Of a stretch of 26,888 bases of DNA, positions 11,581-21,933 are shown one piece after another; positions within the stretch are counted from its first letter, which is position 1; every line of letters starts with the position of its first letter. The notes under the pieces were generated by a model that ran no database searches, was not told the DNA's origin, and saw only the letters and a list, made by a program, of their open reading frames with translations. The position numbers and the translations under genes were made by a program. Source of the DNA: Smittium culicis (taxonomy: Eukaryota; Kickxellomycota; Harpellomycetes; Harpellales; Legeriomycetaceae); contig LSSN01001060.1 of the NCBI GenBank assembly GCA_001970855.1, forward strand, positions 1 to 26,888, given 5' to 3'.

Positions 11581-12690
11581 ACTCTGAAGAGAGCAATTTA
11601 ATACACTTTACTTGTGAATATTTTTTTAAATTTTGATTTTTAAATCAAGCCTCTGACAGGAAAAATTGACTCTTTAAAGATTGTCCAAAATTTAATTTAG
11701 TAATAAAAAATTATAATAGTTTATTTAGTCATAATAGCAAAACCATCCTTTTATCAATCTCATTTATACCTTTGTTTTAGTATTTGAAAAAAAACAAGTT
11801 ATATTCAAAATAACATATTATATAAACAAATAGATTTCATATAAAATAAACAATAAACTTTAAATTCCATTTATTATTATAACTTGATGATTATAAAACA
11901 ATCGAGGTGATGTAAACAAAAAGGGAGATTTTTTTAATTAAAAATAAAATTCAAGCTAGATAAAAAATTATTTTTTAAAATTTATCTAGAATTTTACGAT
12001 TAGAAATTTCTCTCACAATTGCAACAATATTTCGTATATACAGTCCCAAAAAATGAAAATAGATCTGCTGTTTACACAAAAGTCATCTTTTGTTAATTTG
12101 ATACGAACGATAGTGCACTAGATTCACATTTGGAAATAATGAGAAGTATTTATAAATATCTTCATAACTTAAAATTTGTATTTCTTCTTCTACAGGCTAT
12201 CACTCCTATGCTATTTATTTTACATGCAATTCATATGCTTAATTAAATAATACCAGCTATCCATCTGTGTTATAATCAAATTTAATAATGATACATTCCA
12301 CTGGAAAATGGAGTATATAGTTTATATTTTTCAGAAATGATAGCCTTCATTTATCTAAAAGCGTTGAATACATACCAGAATCGAAATAATTTGGAAATTG
12401 ACGCCGCAAAACCTTTAATTATTATTTATATTTATAAAATCATCTATTTAGTGTATATGATTATTTTGATACAAAAAATTTTACAATTAAGCTATTCCTT
12501 GTATAGCTTAGAAATTTTAATAAAATAAAATATGAAAATTTATCTATTTATATAATCAATTTTATTAGAAACATTTACGTGGGAAATCATTTCGAAGATT
12601 AAAACCTGCTCTATATAATTTTTCAATTTATTTTTTTTATTTTAATTTATAAATTTTTACTAATGGTTTTTTTTTTTTATTTTTTAAATT

Positions 12691-12716
12691 TATTTAGAAA
12701 CAGTATTTAGAAACAG
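12691..12716. repeat. 13-bp tandem repeat
   Basis: Two exact adjacent units TATTTAGAAACAG (12691-12703 and 12704-12716), followed by the first five bases of a third unit. Confidence 0.85.
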
Positions 12717-14578
12717 TATTTAATCAAATATCTGATGTAACTACATCTTTATTTAATTTAAATTAAAAAAATAAACTAAGCAATATATTTTTTCCTAAAA
12801 AAATCCTCTCATAAAAATACATACAATAATATCACTACTATTTCCTTTTTGGATAATAAAATAATAGTGATAATGAAATTAATCTTATATCCTCAAAATA
12901 TATAGTTTATAATTTAAATTTATTCACAAATGCTAACTAATTAATTTGCTATAATTCTTCAATCAAATAATGCTATTCGATGTTCTATTTAAGTTTCTGA
13001 AAATAGATATTAATTATATAGTTGATTTTATGAATAATTTAAACTAGTCAATACCCCTAACTTTCGCGTTCTAGTTCTTAATTTTATTCATGAAGCTTTT
13101 ATTATTTATAAACATCATATCTTTCACAAACAATCTTATATAAAATTAGGGCATAAAAGCTAAATTAATATTTCCGTTTATGAAATGATAACACCCACAT
13201 TCCATTTATAATCGACATTTTGTATTCTAATTCTATAATAAAATTCATAAATATAATTATAAAAATAAATAAATTGATGGATACAAAAAATAGTAATAGA
13301 TACTTGTAATAAAAAACATAATCGTTTGGCTTATATATTTTTATTTCCAAAACCTTTTATATAACTTTCTTAGTGAAGAATTGATAATACCAGATTTAAC
13401 CTTAAATAATTATGAATTTTAATAACAAAAATTTTTCTTTTTAAATTAAAAAATAAAGTTTATTTAGTTCAGTAGATTACAATAGAAAAGAAAAACTAAT
13501 AAGTAATATTTTAATTTCTAATATGAGTTTAAATGAAATTCGAAAAATTATATAAATACCGAATTGTAATAATACTATTTTAGTCAAATTATCTCAACGA
13601 GCCTATAAATAATAAAATTTTTCATGGTAGCATTATTGCAAATATTTTTATAAACATAAAAATTATTTAGTATGAAGAGATTTGATTTGAAATTTATTAA
13701 CATTAATAATTACAATTTTAATTTTCAATTAATTAAAAATTATTAATCCGATTACATTTATGTGTATAAACTAACTGTTTTAAAGACAAACATATTTTTC
13801 TTTATAATTATGATAAATTAGAATTTATTAACAAGCACAGTCTATTGATTTTAAAAATTTAAAATAAATCGGCTTAATCTACTTTGATTTACATCTGTAC
13901 ATTTAGCTGCTATTAAACCTGCCCATACCTTACAGCTATCTATCTTACAGTTCAATTAAATTTTTAATACAAGTGTTATGTATAAGTAGTTTAAAGATAA
14001 CCTACAGCTCGTGTAATTTTAGCATAAAAAAGCATTGTATTATATCATACTATTCTCAGCAGTATTTTATTATTTTTTCTTGAACGTATTTCGTTTGTAG
14101 ATTTTTGTAAATTTAATAATAAGGTGTTGTGCGAGAATAAAAAGAACATAAGCGCTTTATAGCTTCGAATAGTACAATGAAAAATTCATAAAGGTTTTTA
14201 GATGTAGTAAATCGGATCAAACTAATTGATCTGTTTTCAATAATATTTTTTTGCGATTTTAAATGTAAGATTTATTTATATATGTAGCTAATATTCGAAT
14301 ATAAGCCGGATTAAGCGACTTTTAATCTTTTTTTTTTTTCAAAAAAATTGATAATAACCACATAACTTGGAGTGATTAGGCGAGTATTTGAAGCTATGCT
14401 GTTACATTACACAGGGATATTTAATGCTAATATACCGTAAGCTCTATTCATAACAGGTGATTTGATTTATAGTTGAAAATGATAAATCGTGCTAAAATTA
14501 TTAAGTCATATATATACGATACTTTTTTTCAATTCATCAGCTTTCCCTTTCGCAGTTGATCAATAATAATATCTCTAC

Positions 14579-14775
14579 TTGGCCTTTTCACGGGAGGTAG
14601 ACTATTTTTGATCTACCAAATATAGCCAACTGCATTCAGTATAAATACTTTAATTCCTAGGCCTTAAGAATCATTGGTAAATTGTATAACCGTAGAAAAT
14701 AATTAATATACTCACAAACAGCTGCCGAACCATAAATTTAATATTTTTAAAGAGTGTTGGAGAAAAAAGGGTCAA
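14579..14775 (+). mobile_element. piggyBac-like MITE, copy G
   Basis: This copy shows the internal pattern best. After a left end CCTTTTCACGGG comes a 6-bp stem GGTAGA (14596-14601) with TCTACC (14612-14617), then AAATATAGCCAACTG. The right end is AAAGAGTGTTGGAGAAAAAAGGG followed by TCAA (14772-14775). The left flank reads TTGG instead of TTAA. It is 197 bp long with no coding capacity, and lies about 560 bp upstream of the SSZ1 start codon. Confidence 0.75.
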
Positions 14776-15245
14776 GGTAACCAACTCAGTATCACTTAAA
14801 TAGTGAAATTATGATATCATCAATATATTGGTTTGCTATTAATCCTTAGCAAATGAACAAAAATTACTTTAACTAATAGCGAATGAAACAAGTAAGGTTG
14901 TTGAAAAGATTTCGTGAAAAATTTCTAAAGTAAATAATAGAGAAAATTTATAATTTTCCAAGCAAAAATTGTAGATTATTAAACAACGCCAATAATTCGT
15001 CAGAAAAAAATAAGGTATGTTATTGGATACATAGGATGATCATAGTTAATTATACCAATTAGGTTAAAAGTTAATTGTTTCAATGCCTGCCAATGATTGT
15101 AGTGGTTTTTGATGGAGTAAAAAAATTTTTGCTGAAGGAAAGCTATTTGGGAGATCCAAAATATATTAGAAGGGTGTTTATTTTATAGTGAGAATTTTTA
15201 GGCACATTTCGCAACATTAACTATTGCTTAGTTACGTATAACTCT

Positions 15246-15331
15246 CTCCTTCAAAGAATTCTGTTGCTATACACTAGTATATTCACACACACCCATACAT
15301 TTATCCCCACCAGTATACTCTAGCTATAGCC
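15246..15331 (+). promoter_or_regulatory. Pyrimidine/CA-rich leader and start context of SSZ1
   Basis: The sequence just before SSZ1 is strikingly richer in C and T than the spacer, with a CA repeat (ACACACACCC near 15285-15295), ATCCCCACC and a start context AGCCATGG. Such leaders are common at highly expressed fungal translation genes, so this is probably the 5' UTR or core promoter. No TATA box or factor site can be named with confidence. Confidence 0.35.
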
Positions 15332-16942
15332 ATGGACTCTGAAAAGAAAGATTCTTATATCGGTTTGTCGATTGGAAACTACAATTCCGTCATCACTGTT
15401 TTGTCCGCCTCAGGTGGTTCGGTAAATGTTATTGCCAACGAAGATGGTGACCATAAAACTCCTACCTATCTTGCCTACTCCAACTCTGAGCTATACTCCG
15501 GTTCACAAGCTAAGCATCAATCAATCTATAACCACAGAAACACCATTGTTGGTTTCCTAGACCACTTGTCTGCTGCCGATTCACAAGCAACCCAAGCTGA
15601 TTTTTACAAAAACTTTGGTAGACTTGTCAGCCTAAGCAGTCAGGAACCTGGTTATATAATCACTGATGATGAAGATCTAAAAACTGAAGTTTCTGCATAT
15701 AAAGCCCTTGTTCAATTCGCAGGTAAATTAAAAGATACTGCTACTAAAAATATCGGTACTGAAATCAAGGGTGCCGTCGTTTCTGTCCATCCTCACTGGA
15801 GCAAAAGCCAGACTGATCTCTTCCACAAAGCTTGTGTAGAAGCTGGCTTACCCGTTATTCAGCTCATCCCTGAAGCTTCCGCTAGTATTCTTGCCGAAAA
15901 TATTCTTGATCAAGCCGACGATAAGAATTTGATTGTTATTAACGTTGGCGCAACCGTAACTGATATCACTCTCGTCAATATCCGTAAGGGTTTGGAAATT
16001 GTTGTCGATTCCATCTCAACCAACGAATTTTCTGGTGAAAAAGTCGATCTTTTGCTTATGAACCACTTTGCTGCTGAATTCAAACGCACCACTTCTATTG
16101 ACATTATTGCCAACAATAAGCCACGCGAAATTCTAAAGCTCAAATATGCTTGTGAAGATACCAAACACACCATCGCCAATAACACCATCAACTCCGCCTC
16201 CGCTCCATGTGTCATTGAAAGTCTCAGCAATGGCCTCGACTTCAACTCTAAAATCACCAAATTGAGATTCGATATGCTTGTTGGAAAATTCTTCTCGCCT
16301 GTAAATGAAGCCATCAACACATTACTTTCCCGCAACAATTACTCTGCCCTCGAAATCTCTGACGTCATGTTTGTTGGCGGCTCTTCTCAACTCAGCAATA
16401 AGCTAAACTCTAAAATCATGAGCATCTTCCCTAACGCCTCTAAGGTACAATCATCCCACACCCCAGATGAAATCGTCTCTATCGGCTGCGCTAAACAAGC
16501 TTACTTGATCCACTTGAATTCTGCTGTTACAAACTCTGGTGATGTTTCTGATTTCTCACTAAACCACCCAGTTTCTGTAATTGATGCCCCAATTGGTATC
16601 AAGTTATCTGAAGATAACCTTTTGGTTGCTCTACCCAGAAATACTCCTCTCCCTGCCACTAGAAGACTAACCGTTTCTGCTGCTCCCAACTCCTCATCCG
16701 CATACTTTGCTATTTGCCAAGGTATCGCTAACAAAATGCCTGAAGTTGATGAAGATAGCGAAGAAGATCCAATTACCCCATCCTCATACTCACCATCGAC
16801 TCTACTTGCTGAATTTGCTCTTGATCTTACACCTTCAGACCAAGCTGAAATTCAAGTTACTTTCTTTGTTGACACTGACAAGTCAATCACCGTCACTGCC
16901 AAAGATACCAAATCCAACACTGAAGCTTCTATTCAAATATAG
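15332..16942 (+). CDS. SSZ1: Ssz1-type atypical Hsp70 of the ribosome-associated complex
   Basis: Single exon, 536 residues, almost the same length as yeast Ssz1 (538). Ssz1 pairs with the J-protein Zuotin near the ribosomal tunnel exit and stimulates the Ssb Hsp70 on nascent chains. The nucleotide-binding domain spans about residues 8-400: a divergent phosphate-1 loop (IGLSIGNYNSVI, 10-21), phosphate-2 segment VINVGATVTDITLV (202-215) and adenosine motif VMFVGGSS (345-352). The peptide-binding part (about 410-536) is short, has an acidic insert (EVDEDSEEDP, 471-480) and lacks a canonical helical lid. The catalytic lysine of ordinary Hsp70s (the NTVFDAK position) is Leu76 here, and the DLGGGT core is lost, fitting a chaperone that need not hydrolyse ATP. 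These traits separate it from Ssa/Ssb/Kar2. It is convergent with the orphan gene at 17319. Confidence 0.92.
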   Translation: MDSEKKDSYIGLSIGNYNSVITVLSASGGSVNVIANEDGDHKTPTYLAYSNSELYSGSQAKHQSIYNHRNTIVGFLDHLSAADSQATQADFYKNFGRLVSLSSQEPGYIITDDEDLKTEVSAYKALVQFAGKLKDTATKNIGTEIKGAVVSVHPHWSKSQTDLFHKACVEAGLPVIQLIPEASASILAENILDQADDKNLIVINVGATVTDITLVNIRKGLEIVVDSISTNEFSGEKVDLLLMNHFAAEFKRTTSIDIIANNKPREILKLKYACEDTKHTIANNTINSASAPCVIESLSNGLDFNSKITKLRFDMLVGKFFSPVNEAINTLLSRNNYSALEISDVMFVGGSSQLSNKLNSKIMSIFPNASKVQSSHTPDEIVSIGCAKQAYLIHLNSAVTNSGDVSDFSLNHPVSVIDAPIGIKLSEDNLLVALPRNTPLPATRRLTVSAAPNSSSAYFAICQGIANKMPEVDEDSEEDPITPSSYSPSTLLAEFALDLTPSDQAEIQVTFFVDTDKSITVTAKDTKSNTEASIQI

Positions 16943-17318
16943 ACAACACCCTCTTTTTTTTTCGCATCTATTTAGCTACTATTTATATTTTTGAAATAGA
17001 AAAAAAAAAAAAACAAAATCGAATATAAAATAATTGCAAATTATCTTTTAGGCGCTTTTATTACACCAATTTTTTATACAGACTATAATTTGATTGATTG
17101 ATTGATTTAATATAACACATTCAGAAATAATTAATGATGCTAGTACAACTGTTTAATTAGCATAATAGAAGAAAAAAAAAAGACAAATGATTAATATAAA
17201 ATATAATTATAATGGGTTTTACATAAAAATAAAAACAGTTTAAAAATAATGGAACGGACTATAGCTAAATATTTTTTTGATGAGAAATATTCTTTTTTAA
17301 AAAAAAACCACATGGAAC
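16943..17318. other. Convergent intergenic region SSZ1/orphan
   Basis: This 376-bp spacer has a T-rich run right after the SSZ1 stop, an A14 run (17000-17013) and other A tracts, and a TGAT microsatellite (17092-17107). It presumably holds the two 3' UTRs. No gene is seen. Confidence 0.6.
17092..17107. repeat. TGAT microsatellite
   Basis: Four consecutive TGAT units in the spacer between the convergent SSZ1 and orphan genes. Confidence 0.85.
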
Positions 17319-20267
17319 TCAAAGTCTTAGTGGATTCCCTATCCAAATCCTATCCATCTTCTTCTTGACAACAACTTTCTTTTTGTCCCCAGCGCTGCTT
17401 AGCTTGCTCTGGCTGCCGGCAATTTCCAGGTTTTTCAGTTCGTTTACCTTACTGAGTGCAAAATCAATGCTCTCGTAACTCACAATAGCCACATCGTCAG
17501 CCCCGTCAAGCGATTGTTCTTCGGCCATATCATGTTTAGTTATATCGTGTGTTGCTGAAAATGGCAAATTCATGTTATTTCTTGGGAAACTTGTCGCTAA
17601 TATCTCTGGAATTTTTTGTGTGGCTGAATTGGCCATGCAGCTGCTTTGCATACCAACTGGAACAAAGGGGATGCTAGAACTGCTGTTGTTGATAGTAATA
17701 AGGTTACTGCTACTATCATTTCCACTATCACGAATTGTCTCCACTGATGGACCATTACTATTAGATTTTCCAACAAATTCCTCGGACAATTCTTTGTCAT
17801 TATTCAAATTCTGTTCAAGCGACTCCTTCATTGATTTACCTATATTATAAAATATTTCACGTAGCTTTAATTTAATCATTTCAGTCTCAGAATCGCTTGT
17901 TCCAGCACCACTTGATTTATGGTTTTGAGAATTTGAACTAATTGGAGGTAAAATAAGGCTATTAACTAATGAGGCTGCATTATCATCCGGCTTATAACTA
18001 GATGGAGTATCAGTATTAAAACTTGAAATATTAGAGTCAGCAGTATAGCCCAATTTATTTCCATTTTCTAAAGCTAGAGAACTTTCGGTTGAGGTGAGCA
18101 ATGTCGAGGGTTGTGATAACATTGGAGTTTGATTACTCAAAGGTAAGGGTAAAGATGACTGTGATGCTGATGATGTTGTTGGAGCAAGTAGATTTATAGA
18201 TTTGCAAGCATCGGCCATTAATGAAGATACGAGTTTGTAAATTTGAGAATTTACGCGTGAGGGAGAGCTTTTATCGTTCGTATTTATAGTATTTCCAAGG
18301 TTTTTAGTGAGCTCATTGGGTTCTCCAGTTGCATGAGTAGTGGCGGATTGATCCAAGCTAGTGTTGGAACTTTCTAAATCTTGTGGAACAATGCTAGAAT
18401 TTTGAATGTTGTGCGAATTTTGGGAAATGATATTAGGTATTCTAGAAATAGATTCAGACAGTTCAAGGATTTTATGTATATAGAAAGATTCATGCTTGAC
18501 ATTTTTATAATTCTTAATGCCTGTTGCCGACTCTTTTCTGGATTCAGTAAAAGACTCAAACAAGCTCAATAATGAAGTTAGATATTCGGTAGTTAATTGG
18601 GGCTGAAAAGATTCAACAGAGAGGCAGTTACAATTGCTATAGATTGAATCAGTATCTTTAGAATTCTTAGATTTTTTCTTATTTTTCTGTGGGTTAGAGG
18701 ATGATTTTTTTTTGTTAAATATTTTGCAAAACCTTGTATGAGACCCAGAAGGAGGTTTCCTTATTGTTTTTGGCAAACTACTAGCGAATTTTGGGATTAC
18801 TAGGGGCTCTACTCTACTAGTCGGTAGGTGGTCAATGGTAACATTGGCAAAGTAAGGAGATTTATATACTAAGAAAGGATTTTTAGGGACTAGCATTGGT
18901 GGTTTAGATTGATCACCAGATGAAGAGCTTTGTGCGTTAGGATCGTTGTAAGCAGGATTATTTTTGTTAAATCCGTTCGCTACTGGGTATGGATTATTAG
19001 GAATATTAAGGTTTGCGAAAAAAGCTGGGTGAAAGAAACTGTTTGGAGCAGGAACGTGGCTTTTTTGTGGGGCAATTCTTTGGACGTTCAGGGTTTGCGC
19101 TACTATTCTATCTGGGCTTTGATCTTTTGAAGTAATATCAGAAGGAAGGCTATCTTGTTCATTATTATGTGATTTATCCAATTGTGTCGATATTACAGAA
19201 TTGGTGGGGGTTTGTAAGCTAGGAGGGGAAATGATTGAAGATGAAGCAGGTAGGACGGCGGTAGGATTATTTAAAGGGGCCTGATTTTGAGGTTGTTGAG
19301 AGTTAGTTTCGGCTCTTGGTGCAATTTTTGGAGCTAGTGTGCTGGGAATATTTTTAGTTTTTTTTGAAACATTATATTTTCTTGAAGTAGAGGCAGCTTG
19401 ATTAAGATTATTTTTATTGCTTGATAAATCGTTCAAGTTAGCAGAATATTGAGTATTGGAATTAGTAGAAGGCGTTGATTGGGCACTAGTAGCCTTTTTT
19501 GATTTGGTTAATTTTGTATTTTTTGTAATCTTTTTAGATTTTGACAATTTCTTTGCTTTTTCTATTTTACTTTGTTGTTTGGAGAGTTTTAGCAATTTTT
19601 GAGTTTTTGTAACTTTATTTGGTTTTTTCAATTTTTTTGGTTTGCTTGGGGGGTCAATAGTTTGGGATTGGGCAATGTTTTGAGTTTCGGTAATACCTGG
19701 AGAAGGATTCACAGGAAGCTGAGTGTTAGAGTCAGCTGGTATTATAGTAGGATTTAGCGAAGTGAGATTAAATGGGAAAAATGGATTGATAACATGTTTT
19801 GGTATGATCGGATGAATGGGGCGAGGGACGCTAGAATTATGAGATACGTTTGAGGATTTACTATTGTTTTCAGAAACTGAATGATTGTTTGATTCTGTGG
19901 TATCTTTTTCAGCAGAGTCTGTTTGATTATTGTCTTTTGCGCTAGAATTTTTATTTGCAGAAGAATTTTTTTCATCGCGAGGTTTCTTTTTGTATTTTAA
20001 GTTTTTAGGTCTATTCTTTCTTTTCCTTGAGAGAAAAGGGGCGTCGAGCGTAAAAGGTTGGTACAATTTGGCGGGGTTATTAGCGAAGTTTGTATACAAA
20101 TTTGGATTGATAGGAAAGCTGTAAAAAGGGCCGGCAGCAAGATTAAAATTAGTTATGGGAGGAACAATCATTGAAGTAGGTGGAGGCACTGTGTTTTTAT
20201 TTTCAAGCTGGGGATTTGAGCCTAAATCGTCTAAATGACGCGTGAAGCTATCTGGTGGATTAGCCAT
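17319..20267 (-). CDS. Orphan 982-residue Ser/Asn/Pro/Lys-rich protein
   Basis: I do not recognise a family. The frame is open for 982 codons, far beyond chance at this base composition, so it is very likely a real gene. The ATG at 20267 (MANPPDS) is taken as the start; the frame continues two codons upstream only to a TTG. Features in order: four Pro/Phe/Asn-rich patches (about 46-80, 150-178, 405-440, 455-500) with recurring cores such as NPFFPF, FFANLN and SPYFANV; a basic cluster RKRKNRPK (about 81-100) that could be a nuclear signal; a lysine-rich segment of about 50 residues (about 209-258) with repeated KLxK/KKxxK spacing; a second basic cluster with NKKKSKNSK (about 528-536); the least repetitive segment (about 550-618), probably helical; long Ser/Asn-rich disorder; and a basic C-terminus ending in RIWIGNPLRL. 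No signal peptide or membrane span is seen. A nuclear regulatory role is possible but unproven. Confidence 0.75.
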   Translation of the reverse strand: MANPPDSFTRHLDDLGSNPQLENKNTVPPPTSMIVPPITNFNLAAGPFYSFPINPNLYTNFANNPAKLYQPFTLDAPFLSRKRKNRPKNLKYKKKPRDEKNSSANKNSSAKDNNQTDSAEKDTTESNNHSVSENNSKSSNVSHNSSVPRPIHPIIPKHVINPFFPFNLTSLNPTIIPADSNTQLPVNPSPGITETQNIAQSQTIDPPSKPKKLKKPNKVTKTQKLLKLSKQQSKIEKAKKLSKSKKITKNTKLTKSKKATSAQSTPSTNSNTQYSANLNDLSSNKNNLNQAASTSRKYNVSKKTKNIPSTLAPKIAPRAETNSQQPQNQAPLNNPTAVLPASSSIISPPSLQTPTNSVISTQLDKSHNNEQDSLPSDITSKDQSPDRIVAQTLNVQRIAPQKSHVPAPNSFFHPAFFANLNIPNNPYPVANGFNKNNPAYNDPNAQSSSSGDQSKPPMLVPKNPFLVYKSPYFANVTIDHLPTSRVEPLVIPKFASSLPKTIRKPPSGSHTRFCKIFNKKKSSSNPQKNKKKSKNSKDTDSIYSNCNCLSVESFQPQLTTEYLTSLLSLFESFTESRKESATGIKNYKNVKHESFYIHKILELSESISRIPNIISQNSHNIQNSSIVPQDLESSNTSLDQSATTHATGEPNELTKNLGNTINTNDKSSPSRVNSQIYKLVSSLMADACKSINLLAPTTSSASQSSLPLPLSNQTPMLSQPSTLLTSTESSLALENGNKLGYTADSNISSFNTDTPSSYKPDDNAASLVNSLILPPISSNSQNHKSSGAGTSDSETEMIKLKLREIFYNIGKSMKESLEQNLNNDKELSEEFVGKSNSNGPSVETIRDSGNDSSSNLITINNSSSSIPFVPVGMQSSCMANSATQKIPEILATSFPRNNMNLPFSATHDITKHDMAEEQSLDGADDVAIVSYESIDFALSKVNELKNLEIAGSQSKLSSAGDKKKVVVKKKMDRIWIGNPLRL

Positions 20268-21933
20268 GTTCAATAAAAAAGGCGGAGTGAATTGTAAATA
20301 GCGTAGGAATTTGTATTAGTGTGATAGGAGGTGCAAAGAGTAAGAAGTATGAAATAGAGGAATTAAATAAAGTAAAATAAATAAATGTAAAGTACTCGTG
20401 GAAGAAGGAAAGTAAATTAATTTTATATATGGCAGAAAAACATAAGATACAACCAAATAGGCGCTTATGAAACTTATAGGGGAAAAAAGCAATCAAGCAA
20501 AACTAGTGGATAGTTAAATTATAAAATACAAACAAGAAAAATTAGTGGTCGGATCGAATACTCGAAAAATAAATGCAACAAAACGCGACTATAAACCAGT
20601 TAAAAAAAGCCTATATCGTCTTACTTATTTTCTAGTTCCTAAACTCTTTCTCAAGCTGAAATTGAGCCTTTCATGTAGAAAAAGCAATAAGGAACGAAAC
20701 AAAGAAGAAATCGCAAGAATAAAAAAAAAAAAACTTTTGAGTTTAACCCTTTCCACTTCATAGTCTCCCATCCATCCCCTCCGCTTTCTTATACAATAAA
20801 CTAGCCAACTATTTCTTGTATGGTTGAAGTGTGATTAGAGCTATTATTGTTTATTGGCCACTTTGTTGTGTCTATCAAATAGTTAATATGCATAAAAAAA
20901 ACTAACGAATCATGACATTTGATTTTTCACTAACTAATAATTTTCGCGAAATATTTAGCCCATTTCATCCTCATAAACACGCTTTTGAGTCACTCATACC
21001 CAGCCAACCAAAATATATGCATTGTTTATTTTCCAACACGAATAGCTTACTGGGATACTATACGCCACTATCAAATAGCATTCATGCAATAAAAGCGCCT
21101 AGCGAATAAGCGTACTTGTTAACTTTATTGGGTTGTCTCCTCCTGATCCTAAAACAGGTGGCCTTTTCGTGTATGGTTGGCTTGTTTTTACTCATCAAAT
21201 AACTGCCGTAGTTTCTGTCAGTAAATTAATTACTAAATCGTGCAGATTATTGGCTATTCAATTGCAAGTATCAAATAAGCGCACGGCTACATAATATCTT
21301 CTGCGAATGACTATCCGAGCTCTATCTCCGCATTGCTATGTCTTATCATTAAAATAATCGTTTTTCTGCATGGGATTTTTAAGCTATGAAAAGCCTGGCC
21401 AACCATAACGTCAATTAAATAACAATCTTTACAAATAGTACAAACTATTGGATGGTTAGATTCATCTATCAAATTACCAATTAATATTAAAAAGCGTCAG
21501 CAAGTGAATGAACCATACGCATCTTTGGCAGTTATATATCCAGTAATCTAAATGACAGTTACTAAAAATTAGCCAACAAAGATTATTAAAGACAATTTCA
21601 TTCTGAGATTAATAAAAATACTGGGTTTATTATAAAATGGTAGCAAATAGGTGATATTTTTAAAGTCAATAGCGAATCAATCTGCTTGATCCAATGCCCA
21701 GTGGGTATGGAGCTGCTAGATCGGCGGAGGGGTGTCGGTTGAAAATTTATTATTTTAATAATTTATTTATCTTTATGAATATTTTTTACTGGTTTTTTGT
21801 ATACATTTAAAATACGTTTGATAAACTCTCTAAAAAAAAAAAAAATAGCAAATCAAAGTAAGGTATACAAAGCGTATTCCTCGCATATTAATTTTAAAGT
21901 TTAAAACATAAGGCATAAAGCACTAGGTGCTGA
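20268..21933. other. Intergenic region upstream of the orphan gene, downstream of ACY1
   Basis: About 1.7 kb. The left part presumably carries the orphan gene's promoter. From about 20780 to 21740 the sequence is visibly less homopolymeric than other spacers and recurrently contains TTGGC/GCCAA words. Two short frames (20545-20763 and 20912-21109) match nothing known and are probably not genes. An A14 run lies at 21832-21845, near the ACY1 3' end. No RNA gene was recognised. Confidence 0.55.

Larger units (their letters stand above)
9835..15331. other. Long AT-rich spacer between divergent NFU1 and SSZ1
   Basis: About 5.5 kb with no supported gene. Frames above 60 codons are rare, compositionally biased to Ile/Tyr/Lys/Phe and match nothing I recognise (for example 12337-12528 and 13165-13350). 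Content seen: MITE copy G (14579-14775), a doubtful MITE remnant near 11405-11580, a 13-bp tandem repeat at 12691-12716 and five occurrences of the 8-mer AATACCAG between 10281 and 13395. Both ends should carry promoters, for NFU1 on the left and SSZ1 on the right. Confidence 0.6.

Noticed and set aside
12337..12528. 63-codon hydrophobic frame in the NFU1/SSZ1 spacer
   Set aside because: Ile/Tyr/Leu/Lys bias is what AT-rich non-coding DNA produces, and no supporting context exists.
20268..20273. Two extra N-terminal codons for the orphan protein
   Set aside because: They begin with TTG; the first ATG is at 20267, which gives 982 residues.
20260..20496. 78-codon frame overlapping the start of the orphan gene, a possible upstream ORF
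   Set aside because: Its first codon is TTG and it contains no ATG at all, so it cannot be a normal upstream ORF.
20743..20756. TTTAACCCTTTCC, resembling a MITE terminus
   Set aside because: No second terminus lies at the right distance in either direction, and the internal family blocks are missing.
20912..21109. 65-codon frame in the distinct spacer segment
   Set aside because: No recognised motif; the length is not unusual for a chance frame.
21172..21407. 10-bp inverted ends TATGGTTGGC/GCCAACCATA bounding 236 bp, a possible second MITE family
   Set aside because: No target-site duplication and no second copy were seen, and a 10-bp inverted match in a region this size is expected by chance.
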